From the NCBI RefSeq assembly GCF_003850345.1, contig NZ_CP027707.1, positions 4,712,001-4,776,000 on the forward strand: a stretch of 64,000 nucleotides of DNA. The letters run 5' to 3'. A program made the translations under genes and the position numbers. Source of the DNA: Pseudomonas chlororaphis subsp. piscium (GTDB lineage Bacteria > Pseudomonadota > Gammaproteobacteria > Pseudomonadales > Pseudomonadaceae). Within the stretch, counting starts at the first letter, position 1. Each line of letters begins with the position of its first letter. This document shows positions 44,788 to 58,164 of this stretch, one piece after another. The notes beneath the pieces are model-generated. The model searched no databases. It had not been told where the DNA came from and saw only the letters and a program-made list of their open reading frames with translations.

Positions 44788-46481
44788 GCTGACAACTTCT
44801 TGGCAGTAGCACCTATTCTTAGAATCGAATACAGAGTTAGATTCTGTACGTTACGATTCTTATAAGAGCCTTGGTGATCATAACCAGTCATGCGGGCAGC
44901 AAATACGGCTTGTTCAGCAGCATCTTCAGCAGCGTGTGCCGGAACAGTACCGTCCCCCGCCTGATCTTGCTCCTGAATATCCGCGGAGTAACCATCTCCA
45001 AGTGTGTTATGAATGATTCCGACACCATATTGATTAATCATCTGCTGCTCGCTGAGATCGTTGATCATCCAAACTCGTCCCTCATGATTTTCACTCCTCA
45101 AGCGTAAGGCAATGGCATGCTCGCGTGAGGGTGTCGGAGCAGGTGTAGCGGGCAAACCCGGCTTATGAGAGGGGATCACACCGGGACTAAGCTTCCAAGT
45201 AACTCGGTTGAATGCCTGGTGGTTGCTGTCTGCTCCGTAATGTACAAAGCTATTAGGGTGATAATAGTTTCCTAGCGCAGAGTGAAAAGATTTTGCCTGA
45301 CCAAGCATCTTTTCATAGTTACTCCATGCACTAACCAGAGTAGCGGGTGATAAGTTTCCGATAGGATTTATCCAGGCGGCATCCATCAGCCTCCACCATG
45401 CTTTCTTCTTCAAGTAAATCTGTGTGTATGGATCTGGTCCTGCCGGTAATTGAAATAACTCTCTGCCGTTACAGGTGACACGTAACCATCCTGTGCCATA
45501 ACGTTGGTTAGGCAGCAACTCTAGAGGCCCCGCAGCATTGGCAAAAACAGGCATGATCTTTTGGCCTGTACCGCCAAGCCCAACAGCACCGGCAATATCT
45601 TCCCATCCGGCACGAACCCGACGGTAGGCCGTCGCTGCTCCAATGGCCGGTTGGACACCATGTACCACTCCTTGGATCAAGTTGGGGTTACGTTTGGCAC
45701 ACATGCGCGCCACCAGCCCACCCATGGAGTGAGTGACCAGAATCACACCATGCTGACACTTAACACCCAGCTCGTTTCGGCATCGTTCCAGAACGGCCTG
45801 AATTCGACTAGCAAGATAATCAGCTGCCTGGGAGTTGGAGTTGAGCCAGTTGTAACCTACCGCATACACAGGGTAACGAAACTCTGCCGCGACCTTCAGC
45901 CCTTCCACTTTTAGTGGGCTGTAGCCCTTGAGTTCCCCCCAAGTCGAAACTGTATCTGCAACGATACCCGGGAATGGCTTGCCCTCAGAGGTCAGAATGT
46001 AGCGTAGATGGACCTCAAGAAAGTCGAGGATACTTCCATAGGAGTCCAACGATACTGACCCCCAGCCGCGATTTCTTGCCTCTTCTGGTGGAATCATGCT
46101 GACGAATTTCCGCACCGTTTTGAGGTCAGCATCCTGAGGATTTGACAGTGCACGAGTTAGCTGTGGGTCAAGCAGTTGTTTACGCTCTATTGGCGACAAA
46201 CTGGTATAGCTTTTCCATTTCGTGACCCCAACCATCCAGCCCTTGATATCGTCGGGAAACCACGCCCATCGATTGTCGTTGCCCATGATGCGAGCGTTAG
46301 CTCCCGTCGCCAGCAAAGGGCTGCCCATGATGCCGGGTACAAAAATGACCGGGATGGCATGATCTGGAGGAGCGTGGACCTCAGCACGAACATTGTTAGC
46401 TGTAGGGCTCATAGTCACACGAGCAGTCACGTTTCCATCTGGCCCAATCTGGGTAGGCACTGGCCTTGTTGGCTCACTCAT
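44784..46481 (-). CDS. T6SS phospholipase/lipase effector, Tle4-type
   Basis: A 565-residue alpha/beta hydrolase. PVIFVPGIMGSPL (residues about 44-56) is the oxyanion-side motif, and VILVTHSMGGLVARM gives the nucleophile elbow GxSxG-variant HSMGG (Ser252). The late His region is around DQAGDGTVPAHAAED. The size, absence of signal peptide, place directly after vgrG and the adjacent Tli4 genes indicate a VgrG-delivered effector attacking membrane lipids in the periplasm of target cells. Tle4 (TplE-like) assignment rests mainly on the immunity type. Confidence 0.83.
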   Translation of the reverse strand: MSEPTRPVPTQIGPDGNVTARVTMSPTANNVRAEVHAPPDHAIPVIFVPGIMGSPLLATGANARIMGNDNRWAWFPDDIKGWMVGVTKWKSYTSLSPIERKQLLDPQLTRALSNPQDADLKTVRKFVSMIPPEEARNRGWGSVSLDSYGSILDFLEVHLRYILTSEGKPFPGIVADTVSTWGELKGYSPLKVEGLKVAAEFRYPVYAVGYNWLNSNSQAADYLASRIQAVLERCRNELGVKCQHGVILVTHSMGGLVARMCAKRNPNLIQGVVHGVQPAIGAATAYRRVRAGWEDIAGAVGLGGTGQKIMPVFANAAGPLELLPNQRYGTGWLRVTCNGRELFQLPAGPDPYTQIYLKKKAWWRLMDAAWINPIGNLSPATLVSAWSNYEKMLGQAKSFHSALGNYYHPNSFVHYGADSNHQAFNRVTWKLSPGVIPSHKPGLPATPAPTPSREHAIALRLRSENHEGRVWMINDLSEQQMINQYGVGIIHNTLGDGYSADIQEQDQAGDGTVPAHAAEDAAEQAVFAARMTGYDHQGSYKNRNVQNLTLYSILRIGATAKKLSA

Positions 46482-46556
46482 TCGGCTCTCCCTGCCTTAT
46501 TTCACTGTATTCACTCATGACTCGGGCTTTTTCGAAAATCCGGATTTGCATGAGGC

Positions 46557-49055
46557 TCATGTCTCACCAGGGCCAAGCAGGTGGAACTCATAACCTTCTG
46601 TCGTGAGGCTCTGCTGCATTTCAGCCCAACCGTCACCATCAGTGATGCCTTCTAACCTAGCGCCATCACTACGCGTGAGCGCATAACGATAATTGGGTAG
46701 CGGCTTGCCGTTGCGCACCACGCGAACACGCTCATTAAAAGGTGTCTGGGACCAGGTATTGAAGGTGGTGGACGCGTGTGCCGGTCCGACGAGACTGTGC
46801 TTGGCCGCCTTGACGGTAAAGTTACCCGGCATGCCCAGTTCGATGTTGCCCCCTTTGAGTGTGAGGTAGGCACCACCACACATCAGCGTGATATGTTCCT
46901 TAGCGGAAATCAGTACATGTTGGTTGCTCGCACTGACCTCCACGCTCTGATCCGCCTCCAGACGAATGTTGTTCTTCTGGGCCTGCAGCAGCATCAATCC
47001 TTGGTGGGCGATGTGTCGTATCTCGCCGCTCTGGGCGAACAGCCCCAAATCCGTGCCGGCGTTGACTACGAACTTCTGCCCCGAGGTCAGCTGTTGGTTC
47101 TGCTGGGCCACGCTGTCGATATGTTCACCGGCCGCCAGTGTGACACTGTTGGGAGACACCGCCGCGATCCCAGCTTGGCCACTCAACGCAATGGCTGGTT
47201 TACCGCCATTGGTCTTGTCCGCTTCGTCGTTGGCTCCGTGCCCAAGGTCACGAACAGCTTTGCTGAGAGTTTTCTGAGGCTCGGTATCATGACCAACACC
47301 CTCATGATCTGCAGCGTAGTCACCCAGTTCCTTGGCCAGTTGTAAAGCTGCCTCCAATACCTGAACAGCAGTGACACGGCTCAGATGACCACCATTGGCA
47401 TTCAACTGCTCTTCAGTGCTGAGCAGCAGCCCCTTGGCCGCGCGCAACGCACCATGCTCGTCAGTACGCAACTCGAAGCCTTCACCCCGTGGCGCGCCAC
47501 CGTCGGGACGGGGGTGAGTCAGGTACCCCAGGTGCAGCGCGGTACTGCCGTGATCGCTCATCAGCGCGGCACTGATCTCCTTGGTGGTGTCGTCGATGCG
47601 CAGTTCGTTGGCACGGCTGCCTTTGTATTCCTTGCTCTTGATGGTGCTGAGGATCTTGTGATTCGGCAGTTGGTACGGTGGCATGTTGCTCGCACGGTAA
47701 GTGCGGCCCGTGATGATCGGTTGGTCACAGTCGCCATCGAGGTAGTCGACTATGACTTCCTGGCCAATTCGCGGAATCGCCATATGGCCCCAGTCAGCAC
47801 CGGCCCAGTTTTGCGAGACGCGGATCCAGCAGGAGCTGAACTCGTTGTCCTTGCCTTCGCGGTCCCAGGGGAACTGGACCTTTACCCGGCCAAACTCGTC
47901 GGTGTGGATCTCCTCGCCTTCCGGGCCCACCACGCTGGCGATCTGCGGCCCGTCGATACGAGGCCTGGGCAGAGGCTCCGGGCGCCACTCCATTTGCTCG
48001 GGAATGATCTCGGCGGTGAAGTCGTAGCTCACACCCATTTCAGCGTCGGCGGACTCTTCTTGCTGGCTGGCGTGCTGCACGCCTCTGTGGGTGATTCGGA
48101 CCGATCGCCACCAGCGGTTGAAGTCTTCCCGGGGGTGGCCCATCAGTTGGAAGGAAAGGCCTGGAATCAGGCGCGGATCGTCACCTTCGACCATGGCCAT
48201 CTGGGCATCTCGACGGTGACCGCGCAGTCGGTTTTCGGTGAAGGGTTTGCCTGCTGCGCTGGCCTTGTAGCGTCCTGGATAGTCATAACGTTCATAGTGC
48301 GGAGCCTGGTGTTCCAGGTCCTCGCCGACCAGGCGCTGTTGCTGGTTGAACGCCGGACGCTTGAAGGTGTAGTCACGCTGGGTCTGTTCGGCCGTGCGGA
48401 CGTTTTCCGTGTAACTGAACGCATACAGCACCGGCTGCGTGGCATCGCCAGCCGGCTGTACGCTGTACAGCACCGGCTCACCCGAGATGCGTTCCTGGAC
48501 GTAGAGTTTGTCGCTCTGGATCAGCCTGTGAGAAGTCGCGTCGGATTTGAAGTAGTAGAACAAGCCTTCTTCCGTAGAAAGCCGGTCGAACCAGTAAAGG
48601 TCGGTGTCCCCCGCCTGGGTACAGTATTCGCGAGGCAGGTGCTCGGTATGGGTGTTCTGCTGATAGTCCAGGATGCCGTGCTCGGCCAACACCGACTTGA
48701 GTATTTCGGGCACGCTTTTCTGCTGGAAGATGCGCCAGTCGGAACTCAGGCCAAGCCGGGCAAGCTGCGGCTCGACCACCACGCGGTAGCGGGTACGACG
48801 AAAGCCGGTTTTGCCCTGGGTGAAGCTGGAGACCAGACCGTGGACATAACGAACAGCCGTGGTGCCTTGCCAGATGGTCAGCAACGCCGGCTGATCGAGG
48901 ACCTGGGCAAAATCGATGGAGGGGTTGTCACTGGCCAGTTCGAGCGTCAGCCGATAAGGCTCGCTAATGGCTTCTTCCAGGGTGAACTCTACGACCTCGA
49001 ACTCCATCCGGCCGGACAGCACGGAGAAGGTGAATCTCAAATCCCTTTGACGCAT
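46557..49055 (-). CDS. vgrG: VgrG spike protein with C-terminal extension
   Basis: An 832-residue T6SS spike protein. Residues about 1-370 are gp27-like (FTFSVLSGRMEFEVVEFTLEEAISEPYRL). An OB-fold gp5 region follows (about 385-460, EEIHTDEFGRVKVQFPWDREG), then the beta-helix/DUF2345 region (about 640-770). The last 60 residues (FNERVRVVRNGKPLPNYRYA; DGWAEMQQSL) look like a transthyretin-like extension used by several VgrGs to carry effectors. The lipase gene begins 75 bp downstream. No other tss genes are present, so it is an orphan vgrG cluster. Confidence 0.94.
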   Translation of the reverse strand: MRQRDLRFTFSVLSGRMEFEVVEFTLEEAISEPYRLTLELASDNPSIDFAQVLDQPALLTIWQGTTAVRYVHGLVSSFTQGKTGFRRTRYRVVVEPQLARLGLSSDWRIFQQKSVPEILKSVLAEHGILDYQQNTHTEHLPREYCTQAGDTDLYWFDRLSTEEGLFYYFKSDATSHRLIQSDKLYVQERISGEPVLYSVQPAGDATQPVLYAFSYTENVRTAEQTQRDYTFKRPAFNQQQRLVGEDLEHQAPHYERYDYPGRYKASAAGKPFTENRLRGHRRDAQMAMVEGDDPRLIPGLSFQLMGHPREDFNRWWRSVRITHRGVQHASQQEESADAEMGVSYDFTAEIIPEQMEWRPEPLPRPRIDGPQIASVVGPEGEEIHTDEFGRVKVQFPWDREGKDNEFSSCWIRVSQNWAGADWGHMAIPRIGQEVIVDYLDGDCDQPIITGRTYRASNMPPYQLPNHKILSTIKSKEYKGSRANELRIDDTTKEISAALMSDHGSTALHLGYLTHPRPDGGAPRGEGFELRTDEHGALRAAKGLLLSTEEQLNANGGHLSRVTAVQVLEAALQLAKELGDYAADHEGVGHDTEPQKTLSKAVRDLGHGANDEADKTNGGKPAIALSGQAGIAAVSPNSVTLAAGEHIDSVAQQNQQLTSGQKFVVNAGTDLGLFAQSGEIRHIAHQGLMLLQAQKNNIRLEADQSVEVSASNQHVLISAKEHITLMCGGAYLTLKGGNIELGMPGNFTVKAAKHSLVGPAHASTTFNTWSQTPFNERVRVVRNGKPLPNYRYALTRSDGARLEGITDGDGWAEMQQSLTTEGYEFHLLGPGET

Positions 49056-49547
49056 ATGACTTATCCTTGGTCAACGTATTGAGGCATCCAGATGCCAAGC
49101 CTCAACCACACCTTGTGATACCTGGACTGATAGCTGAATCGGATCTGGAGATGACTCAATGATCCAGCCGTATTGGCCTGCCCGGGCAACTCGTCAGGGC
49201 AGCAGCCTATTTGCAAAAACGCGCACCGGTCAACCTTGGACCAGAGAGATAGCACACTGCCTTCACTCTCTCGAAACCGGGCTTCAGTACCCCTGCCTCG
49301 TCCCCCCGGACAACTCTGCGCGGGGGTATGACCGTCACATGAGCTGTCCCAATACCAGGCTCATCACCATAGCCAAAGAGACAAAGGAGTGGGTGTAGGA
49401 ATTATCCAAAATTGCAGTAAGGGAACTTGATCCTGATCATCTCGAATGCACTTGAGCAACCAGAAGCGGAGATACCATCCCCCTTCTCGAAATGCCCAGG
49501 CAGTCTCCACCTGGCGAACAGTCCCTGTGCCCTCCCCGTCGGCAGAC
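49056..49547. other. Intergenic region upstream of vgrG
   Basis: About 490 bp. It should contain the vgrG promoter. I can support no gene; the open frames here lack recognisable domains and good ribosome sites. Confidence 0.45.
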
Positions 49548-49575
49548 AAAAAAACGCCTCCACAATGGGAGGCGT
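49548..49575 (-). terminator. Rho-independent terminator of katG
   Basis: ACGCCTCC / GGAGGCGT stem with a 6-nt loop, followed on the minus strand by seven T. It is 109 bp beyond the katG stop. Confidence 0.85.
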
Positions 49576-49683
49576 CACGGTTCTTCAGACACACGAATGG
49601 CTTATGCAGCTTCTACTCCGAGCCTGAAGCCCCAACCCGAACACTCAGGTCGAGGGCTTTCACTTCCAGACCTCAAAGCCTCC

Positions 49684-52327
<2,644 letters not shown>

Positions 52328-52918
52328 ATGAACCAGCGCCCGCGTTGCACGGCCATCCACGAAGCCGGCCACGCCCTGGCCTTCTGGTGGAACGGTCAGA
52401 CGATCGCGCGCATCACCGTACGCACCAGGGCCGAAGCGGCCGCTGGTCCGATGCTCGATCTGCGTGGCACCGCGCATTATGTAGAAGGTTTGGTGGAGGC
52501 CGATTACCTGGTCCCGCGTCCCGCCTTCGATGCCCCGGGAATTGCCGAATACCTGCCGTCGATGGTCGAGGCCATCGAGCGCGACCTGCTGCATTGCTTT
52601 GCCGGCCCGGTGGCCGAAGCGATCTACCGCCATGGCCGATCCGACAGGCTGATCAGGGGCAGCGGCCGCGGCGACCTGAGCCGCGGTCACGAGTTGATCA
52701 GCCTGCTGCCGCCGCGCAAGCTGCTCGACGCCGAATCCCGGGCCCTGGCCCGCGCCAGCTGCCTGGTGCACCGCTACTGGCCGGCGGTCGGCGCGCTGGC
52801 GGACCTGCTGCAAGAACGTGGCACGGTCGAGGGGGAAACCATCAGCGCCTTGCTGTGCGCCATCAGCGGCGAGTCGCCGACGCCACGGGGTAACGATCTG
52901 GCGAGCCTCGACTCGTGA
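52328..52918 (+). CDS. Stand-alone M41 (FtsH)-like metalloprotease domain protein
   Basis: A 196-residue protein. TAIHEAGHALAFWW carries the HExxH zinc motif (HEAGH, residues about 10-14) with the FtsH-type HEAGHA context. CFAGPVAEAIYRHG resembles the GxxAE segment, and RGSGRGDLSRGHELI resembles the helix with the third ligand Asp. The AAA+ ATPase of FtsH is missing. The start follows GGGAGAAGACC. It may be a degenerate or accessory peptidase; target unknown. Confidence 0.72.
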   Translation: MNQRPRCTAIHEAGHALAFWWNGQTIARITVRTRAEAAAGPMLDLRGTAHYVEGLVEADYLVPRPAFDAPGIAEYLPSMVEAIERDLLHCFAGPVAEAIYRHGRSDRLIRGSGRGDLSRGHELISLLPPRKLLDAESRALARASCLVHRYWPAVGALADLLQERGTVEGETISALLCAISGESPTPRGNDLASLDS

Positions 52919-53033
52919 TAGCCGTGGCGCTGAACCGCGCCGGCTTGCGCGATCCCTGAAGTCAGCCAGACTGTCTGCCAACCGCCCGCCTGGCCCGGGC
53001 TGTTTTCATCGCCATCGCCCCATCGAGATCACC

Positions 53034-53810
53034 ATGTCGCAGTACCCAGGCGTCGACGCCGAAGGTTTTATCCAGTCCCTGCCCGACCAGCCGTTGCAAC
53101 CGGTGTTCAGCCCTCTGGTGGATGAGCTCTGTGCGATGCTCTCGCGGCGTTTTCCGGCGCTGCTCGACGGCCTGTACCTGTACGGCAGCGTGGCCCGTGG
53201 CGATGCGCAGCCGGGCACCTCCGACCTGGATGTGACCCTGGTGCTGGCCTGGGCGCCGAGCCCCGAGGAGCGCCAGCGACTGGAGGAAACTCGGCGGGAG
53301 CTGGAGGCGCGGCACCCGGAAGTGTCGAAGATCGATTTCGATATCGGCGTGCTCAGCGAGGTGTTGGCGCCTGACAATCGCTACCGCTGGGGTTTCTGGC
53401 TCAAGCATCAGTGCCGCTGCATCTGGGGCAATGACCTGGGGCTGCGCTTCGAGCCCTTCCGCCCGAGCCGCACCATCGCCCTGGCGCTGAATGGCGACTT
53501 CCCCCAGGTGCTGGAAGGTTACGCGCAGCAGCTGGAACAAAGCCGCGAACCTTTACAGCAACAACGCCTGCAACGGGCCGCGGCGCGCAAGGCGCTACGC
53601 TCGGCCAACCTGCTGCGCGGCGAACAGGAACGCGGCTGGCCGACCACCCTGGAGGAACATGCGCAGCTGCTGTCGGCGGCTGAGCCGGGGATGGCCGAGT
53701 ACGCCGCGTTCTTTCTCAAGCAGGCCTATGTGCCCCAGGGTTCGGTGAGTGAGTTCGTGCAGCGGTTGCGGGCTTACAGTGCGTTGCTGGCGGGGGAAAG
53801 CGCGGGCTGA
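53034..53810 (+). CDS. Nucleotidyltransferase (aminoglycoside adenylyltransferase-like fold)
   Basis: A 258-residue protein. YLYGSVARGDAQPGTSDLDV is the polymerase-beta-type NTase motif (GSxxRG...SDxD) at residues about 57-76; the third acidic residue is probably in KIDFDIGV. The C-half is helical (QQRLQRAAARKALRSANLL), as in aminoglycoside-3''-adenylyltransferases. The ATG at 53034 is where similarity begins. It lies after the HEAGH gene on the same strand. Antibiotic modification is not shown. Confidence 0.82.
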   Translation: MSQYPGVDAEGFIQSLPDQPLQPVFSPLVDELCAMLSRRFPALLDGLYLYGSVARGDAQPGTSDLDVTLVLAWAPSPEERQRLEETRRELEARHPEVSKIDFDIGVLSEVLAPDNRYRWGFWLKHQCRCIWGNDLGLRFEPFRPSRTIALALNGDFPQVLEGYAQQLEQSREPLQQQRLQRAAARKALRSANLLRGEQERGWPTTLEEHAQLLSAAEPGMAEYAAFFLKQAYVPQGSVSEFVQRLRAYSALLAGESAG

Positions 53811-53976
53811 GCACTGTCATGGCGCTGGCGTCGCTCAGGGGAACCTGATCCCGACCCACTGATGGCATTTTGATCACCTTCAGCTAGGTTCACTTGAGCA
53901 GCCAGCGGAGCTCGCTCACCTGCCTCGATCGGCTGCATTGCCACGCCATCCGTATCCGGTCATGGAGACCTTCGAT

Positions 53977-55500
53977 ATGCGCATCGCTCTTCTGTTGAGT
54001 CTGACACTCCTCTGCGCTTGCTCCACAACCAACAACAGCGTGCTGAAACTGCAAACCACGCGGAACATTGACTATCAATTGCTGGCGAAAGTCCGGACAA
54101 CCCCAAAACTCGCGCAGGTACCCGCCTGTAAAGAAGGTTTCAACGTCAACGACGTCGAAGACGGTTATTTCAGAATCCGTAAACGCTGGCAACTGCTCAA
54201 CAACTGCCTGTACAGCGACCAAGGCTCCAGAAAGCTGGTGGTGCTACTCGACGGCACCGAGAACACCAAAAAGGACAACACCAATATCTGGCGCATGTAC
54301 AACCAGGCGCTTGAACAAGCCAGGAACGGGGCCAGGGTCATTCCCTATTATGACAAGGGCGTAGCCACCAGTATCACCACGCCCTTCGGCTCAGTGTTCG
54401 GCAGCGGTGTAAGCCTGAACATCCGCCAGGCTTACCGCTTCCTAACCGAGGCTTACAAACCCGGCGACGAGATCTATATCTTCGGTTTCAGCCGCGGCGC
54501 CTTCACCGCACGCTCCTTGAATGGCTTCATCGAAATAGCCGGCCTGCCCAAGAAACTGAAAGCCGATGCTCGCGACGACAGTACCCTATGGGGCTGGACC
54601 GGCCATATGCACAACATGGTCAAGGGCATGTACGACATCTACAAGTCGAGAAACGATGGAGTGCCTGGCTTCGATGACGATCTACGAGGTCTGGTGAAAG
54701 AATATCGAAAGCGCCACAACATCCTGGTCTACGGAGAGGAACCCAAGGATCAAAACGAGAAGCAGGTCGTGGTCAAAGTCATCGGTGTATTCGACACCGT
54801 ACCGGCAGTGGGTGCCAAGCTGAAGGAAGAGCCCGACGAGCACCGCCTGGAGCTGTATGCCGAGCGCGGTTACCACGCCATGTCCCTGGATGAACAAAGG
54901 GCGTCGTTCCGCCTGCTGCGCTTCGGCCTGCCGCAAACGAAATCACAGGTATTGGAAGAAGTATGGTTTCCCGGCGTCCATGCGGATGTAGGGGGTGGTT
55001 ACCTCAATGATCCAGATGCCGCCGGGTGCGGTGAAAGCCCTTATGCCAAGGGTGGCCAGGGGCTGGAAACCATCCCGCTGCGCTGGATGCTGAATAACCT
55101 CGAGAGCGACGGCCTGTTCGCCAATAGCACCCGTTGGCCGGCCGCGTGCGTCGGTGGTCCGCTGCACGATGAATTCCACGATGCCAAATACCTGATCAGC
55201 TCCGCCTACAAGGAAGCCGGGCTGATTCGCCGCAAACCGGTGGAACGAGACAAGGTCCATGCCAGCGTGTTCCAGAGGATGGATATCCCGCGGTTGGCGG
55301 CGCCTCATCCTCAGCGCGAACCCGAGGCCCGCTACGATCCGATCAATCTGGGTTACGCCCGCCGCGAGCGCTGCCAGAACGACAACCTGGAACGCAACTA
55401 CACCATTGTCGGCACCTACAAGCCCAATTGCCCAACCACCAACGGCACCGTCAGGAAAGGCACCAACAACGATGCGGTGAACGTCGAGAGCGCTCAGTAA
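53977..55500 (+). CDS. DUF2235 (Tle1-like) alpha/beta hydrolase, predicted lipoprotein
   Basis: A 507-residue protein. A short signal (MRIALLLSLTLLCAC) suggests lipidation at Cys15, although the lipobox LCAC is unusual. The DUF2235 domain starts LVVLLDGTENTKKDNTNI. The nucleophile elbow is YIFGFSRGAFTARS (Ser172), with EVWFPGVHADVGGGY further on supplying Asp/His-type residues. Tle1 T6SS phospholipases use this fold but normally lack a signal peptide, so this may be an envelope enzyme of the cell itself. The ATG at 53977 has GGAG upstream. Confidence 0.82.
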   Translation: MRIALLLSLTLLCACSTTNNSVLKLQTTRNIDYQLLAKVRTTPKLAQVPACKEGFNVNDVEDGYFRIRKRWQLLNNCLYSDQGSRKLVVLLDGTENTKKDNTNIWRMYNQALEQARNGARVIPYYDKGVATSITTPFGSVFGSGVSLNIRQAYRFLTEAYKPGDEIYIFGFSRGAFTARSLNGFIEIAGLPKKLKADARDDSTLWGWTGHMHNMVKGMYDIYKSRNDGVPGFDDDLRGLVKEYRKRHNILVYGEEPKDQNEKQVVVKVIGVFDTVPAVGAKLKEEPDEHRLELYAERGYHAMSLDEQRASFRLLRFGLPQTKSQVLEEVWFPGVHADVGGGYLNDPDAAGCGESPYAKGGQGLETIPLRWMLNNLESDGLFANSTRWPAACVGGPLHDEFHDAKYLISSAYKEAGLIRRKPVERDKVHASVFQRMDIPRLAAPHPQREPEARYDPINLGYARRERCQNDNLERNYTIVGTYKPNCPTTNGTVRKGTNNDAVNVESAQ

Positions 55501-55565
55501 AGTCGCCGGACCAGCAACGGCCCGCGATTGCCCCGCGCAATCGCGGGCCTCTCCCCGCCACGCCT

Positions 55566-55664
55566 CTGTAGGAGCGAGGCTTGCCCGCGATGGGGCCATT
55601 ACATGCAACCCACTTCTCGCGTCGAACCAGGGTCCGTCATCGCGGGCAAGCCTCGCTCCTACAG
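55566..55664. repeat. REP doublet (REPIN-like palindrome)
   Basis: Left CTGTAGGAGCGAGGCTTGCC and right GGCAAGCCTCGCTCCTACAG enclose a 60-bp spacer. It lies between the DUF2235 gene and the MFS exporter 3' end (convergent genes). Confidence 0.92.
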
Positions 55665-55708
55665 AAGATGTTTGCGGTGGTCAGGCTTTTGCTGATGCAA
55701 CCTCCGGG

Positions 55709-57133
55709 CTAAGCCGTCGAATCCACCGTCCGCCCTCCACGCAGCTGGCTGGCCAGTGCAATAGACAATGCCATGACCAGCAGCCCCGCGGCCAGGGCGA
55801 AGGTGAAACTCATACCGCTGGCGACAGCCTCGGCGCTTGCTGTGCTGAGATCACCGGCCACCGCGGCGAATACCGCGCCCATCAGCGAGGCACCGGTGAT
55901 CAGCCCGAGGTTGCGCGACAGGTTGAGCAGGCCGGAAATCACTCCACGTTGCTCCCCGCCCACCTCACTCATCACCGCGGTGTTGTTGGCGGTCTGAAAC
56001 GTTGCATAACCCAGGGTGGTGATAACCATGGGCCCCAGGTAACCGCCAACACCCAGGCTCGTTGGCAGCAATGCCAACATCAGGCAACCGAGGGCCATGG
56101 CGCCGAGGCCGGCGAGGATCATCGGCCGCACGCCAAAACGATCGGCGATACGCCCGGCCGGCACGCCGCTCAATGCAGTGACACAAGGGCCAAGCGACAT
56201 CGCCAGGCCCACCGCAAAGGTTTCCAGCCCGAGCCCGTGGGCCAGGTAAAAAGGCCCGACCACCAACGTCGCCATCATCACCGTCGAAACCAGCGCGCTC
56301 ATGGCCAGGCTGCCGCTCAAGGCCGCGTCGCGAAACAGCGCCAGGCGTATCAGCGGCGCGGCCACCCGCGCTTCCACCCGCAGAAACACGCCGGCCGCCA
56401 GCAGCGCTACCAACAGCAGCCCAGCGTTGAGCAAACCAAAGTGGCCGCGCCCCAAGGTCATGGCCAGCCCGTAGGCCAGCAATGTGAAGGCCATCAGCAA
56501 GGTGCCCAGTGGATCGAAAGCGCCTCGTTCAAAGTCTCGCGCCTGACCAGCGGCCGGCAGGTACCGATAAGCCAGCGCCCAGGTCAGCCCGCCCAAGGGC
56601 ACACAGACCAGGAACAGCGCCTGCCAGCCGAACCCGGCGATCAACACCCCGCCCAGGGACGGGCCGAGGGCGGTGCCGATCGCCGACATCGTGCCCAGCA
56701 GGCCCATGGCGCTGCCGGTGCGGGTCTTGCTGACGGTCTCGCCGACCAGGGCCAGGGTCAGCGCCATCATGATCGCCGCGCCAACACCCTGCAGGGCCCG
56801 GGCGGCGATCAGCATCCCTAGTGTCGGGGCGACGGCACAAAGCATCGAAGCCAGGGTGAACAGCAGGATCCCGGCCAGCAGCAGGCGTCGCCGTCCCAGC
56901 AGATCGCCGAGCCGGCCGACACTGACGATCAGCGCGGTCATCGCCAGCAGGTAGGCAAGGACCACCCACTGCACCTGCTGGAAGCTCGCCCCGAACGCCT
57001 GCACCAGGGTCGGCAAGCCCACGTTGGCGATGCTGGTGCCCAGGGACGCCAGCAACATCGACAGCGACAGGCTGGCCAGCGCCCAGCCGACTGACACACC
57101 CTGTGGTTCTGTTCCGGCATTGACTGGCTTCAC
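55709..57133 (-). CDS. MFS drug exporter, DHA2 (EmrB/QacA) type
   Basis: A 474-residue inner-membrane protein with about 14 hydrophobic helices. SIANVGLPTLVQAFGASFQQVQWVVLAYLLAM is the helix 1-2 signature of DHA2, GRLGDLLGRRRLLL is the loop 2-3 motif A, and GPSLGGVLI is motif C of antiporters. The GTG at 57133 is chosen because GAGGGAG lies just upstream; a TTG at 57160 is less likely. It is divergent from a LysR regulator. Substrate unknown. Confidence 0.9.
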   Translation of the reverse strand: MKPVNAGTEPQGVSVGWALASLSLSMLLASLGTSIANVGLPTLVQAFGASFQQVQWVVLAYLLAMTALIVSVGRLGDLLGRRRLLLAGILLFTLASMLCAVAPTLGMLIAARALQGVGAAIMMALTLALVGETVSKTRTGSAMGLLGTMSAIGTALGPSLGGVLIAGFGWQALFLVCVPLGGLTWALAYRYLPAAGQARDFERGAFDPLGTLLMAFTLLAYGLAMTLGRGHFGLLNAGLLLVALLAAGVFLRVEARVAAPLIRLALFRDAALSGSLAMSALVSTVMMATLVVGPFYLAHGLGLETFAVGLAMSLGPCVTALSGVPAGRIADRFGVRPMILAGLGAMALGCLMLALLPTSLGVGGYLGPMVITTLGYATFQTANNTAVMSEVGGEQRGVISGLLNLSRNLGLITGASLMGAVFAAVAGDLSTASAEAVASGMSFTFALAAGLLVMALSIALASQLRGGRTVDSTA

Positions 57134-57273
57134 TCTGCACTCCCTCTCTGACGCGCGCAAAACGGCGCTGTCGCCAATCTAGCCCGCGGTCTAATATGGC
57201 GGAAGGCGCAGCCTTTGCAGGTTATTCGTGCGTCTGACGCCATCTCACTTTTATGCCAGACGGGGCCACCGCC

Positions 57274-58164
<891 letters not shown>

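Noticed and set aside
40152..49055. A complete T6SS locus
   Set aside because: Only vgrG, PAAR, effector and immunity genes occur; no tssABC, tssM, hcp or clpV gene is in the window.
47385..49082. A 565-codon plus-strand frame opposite vgrG
   Set aside because: Antisense shadow; the minus strand encodes full VgrG domains.
49159..49398. A 79-codon plus-strand ORF upstream of vgrG
   Set aside because: No ribosome site, signal or recognisable domain; probably chance in a non-coding region.
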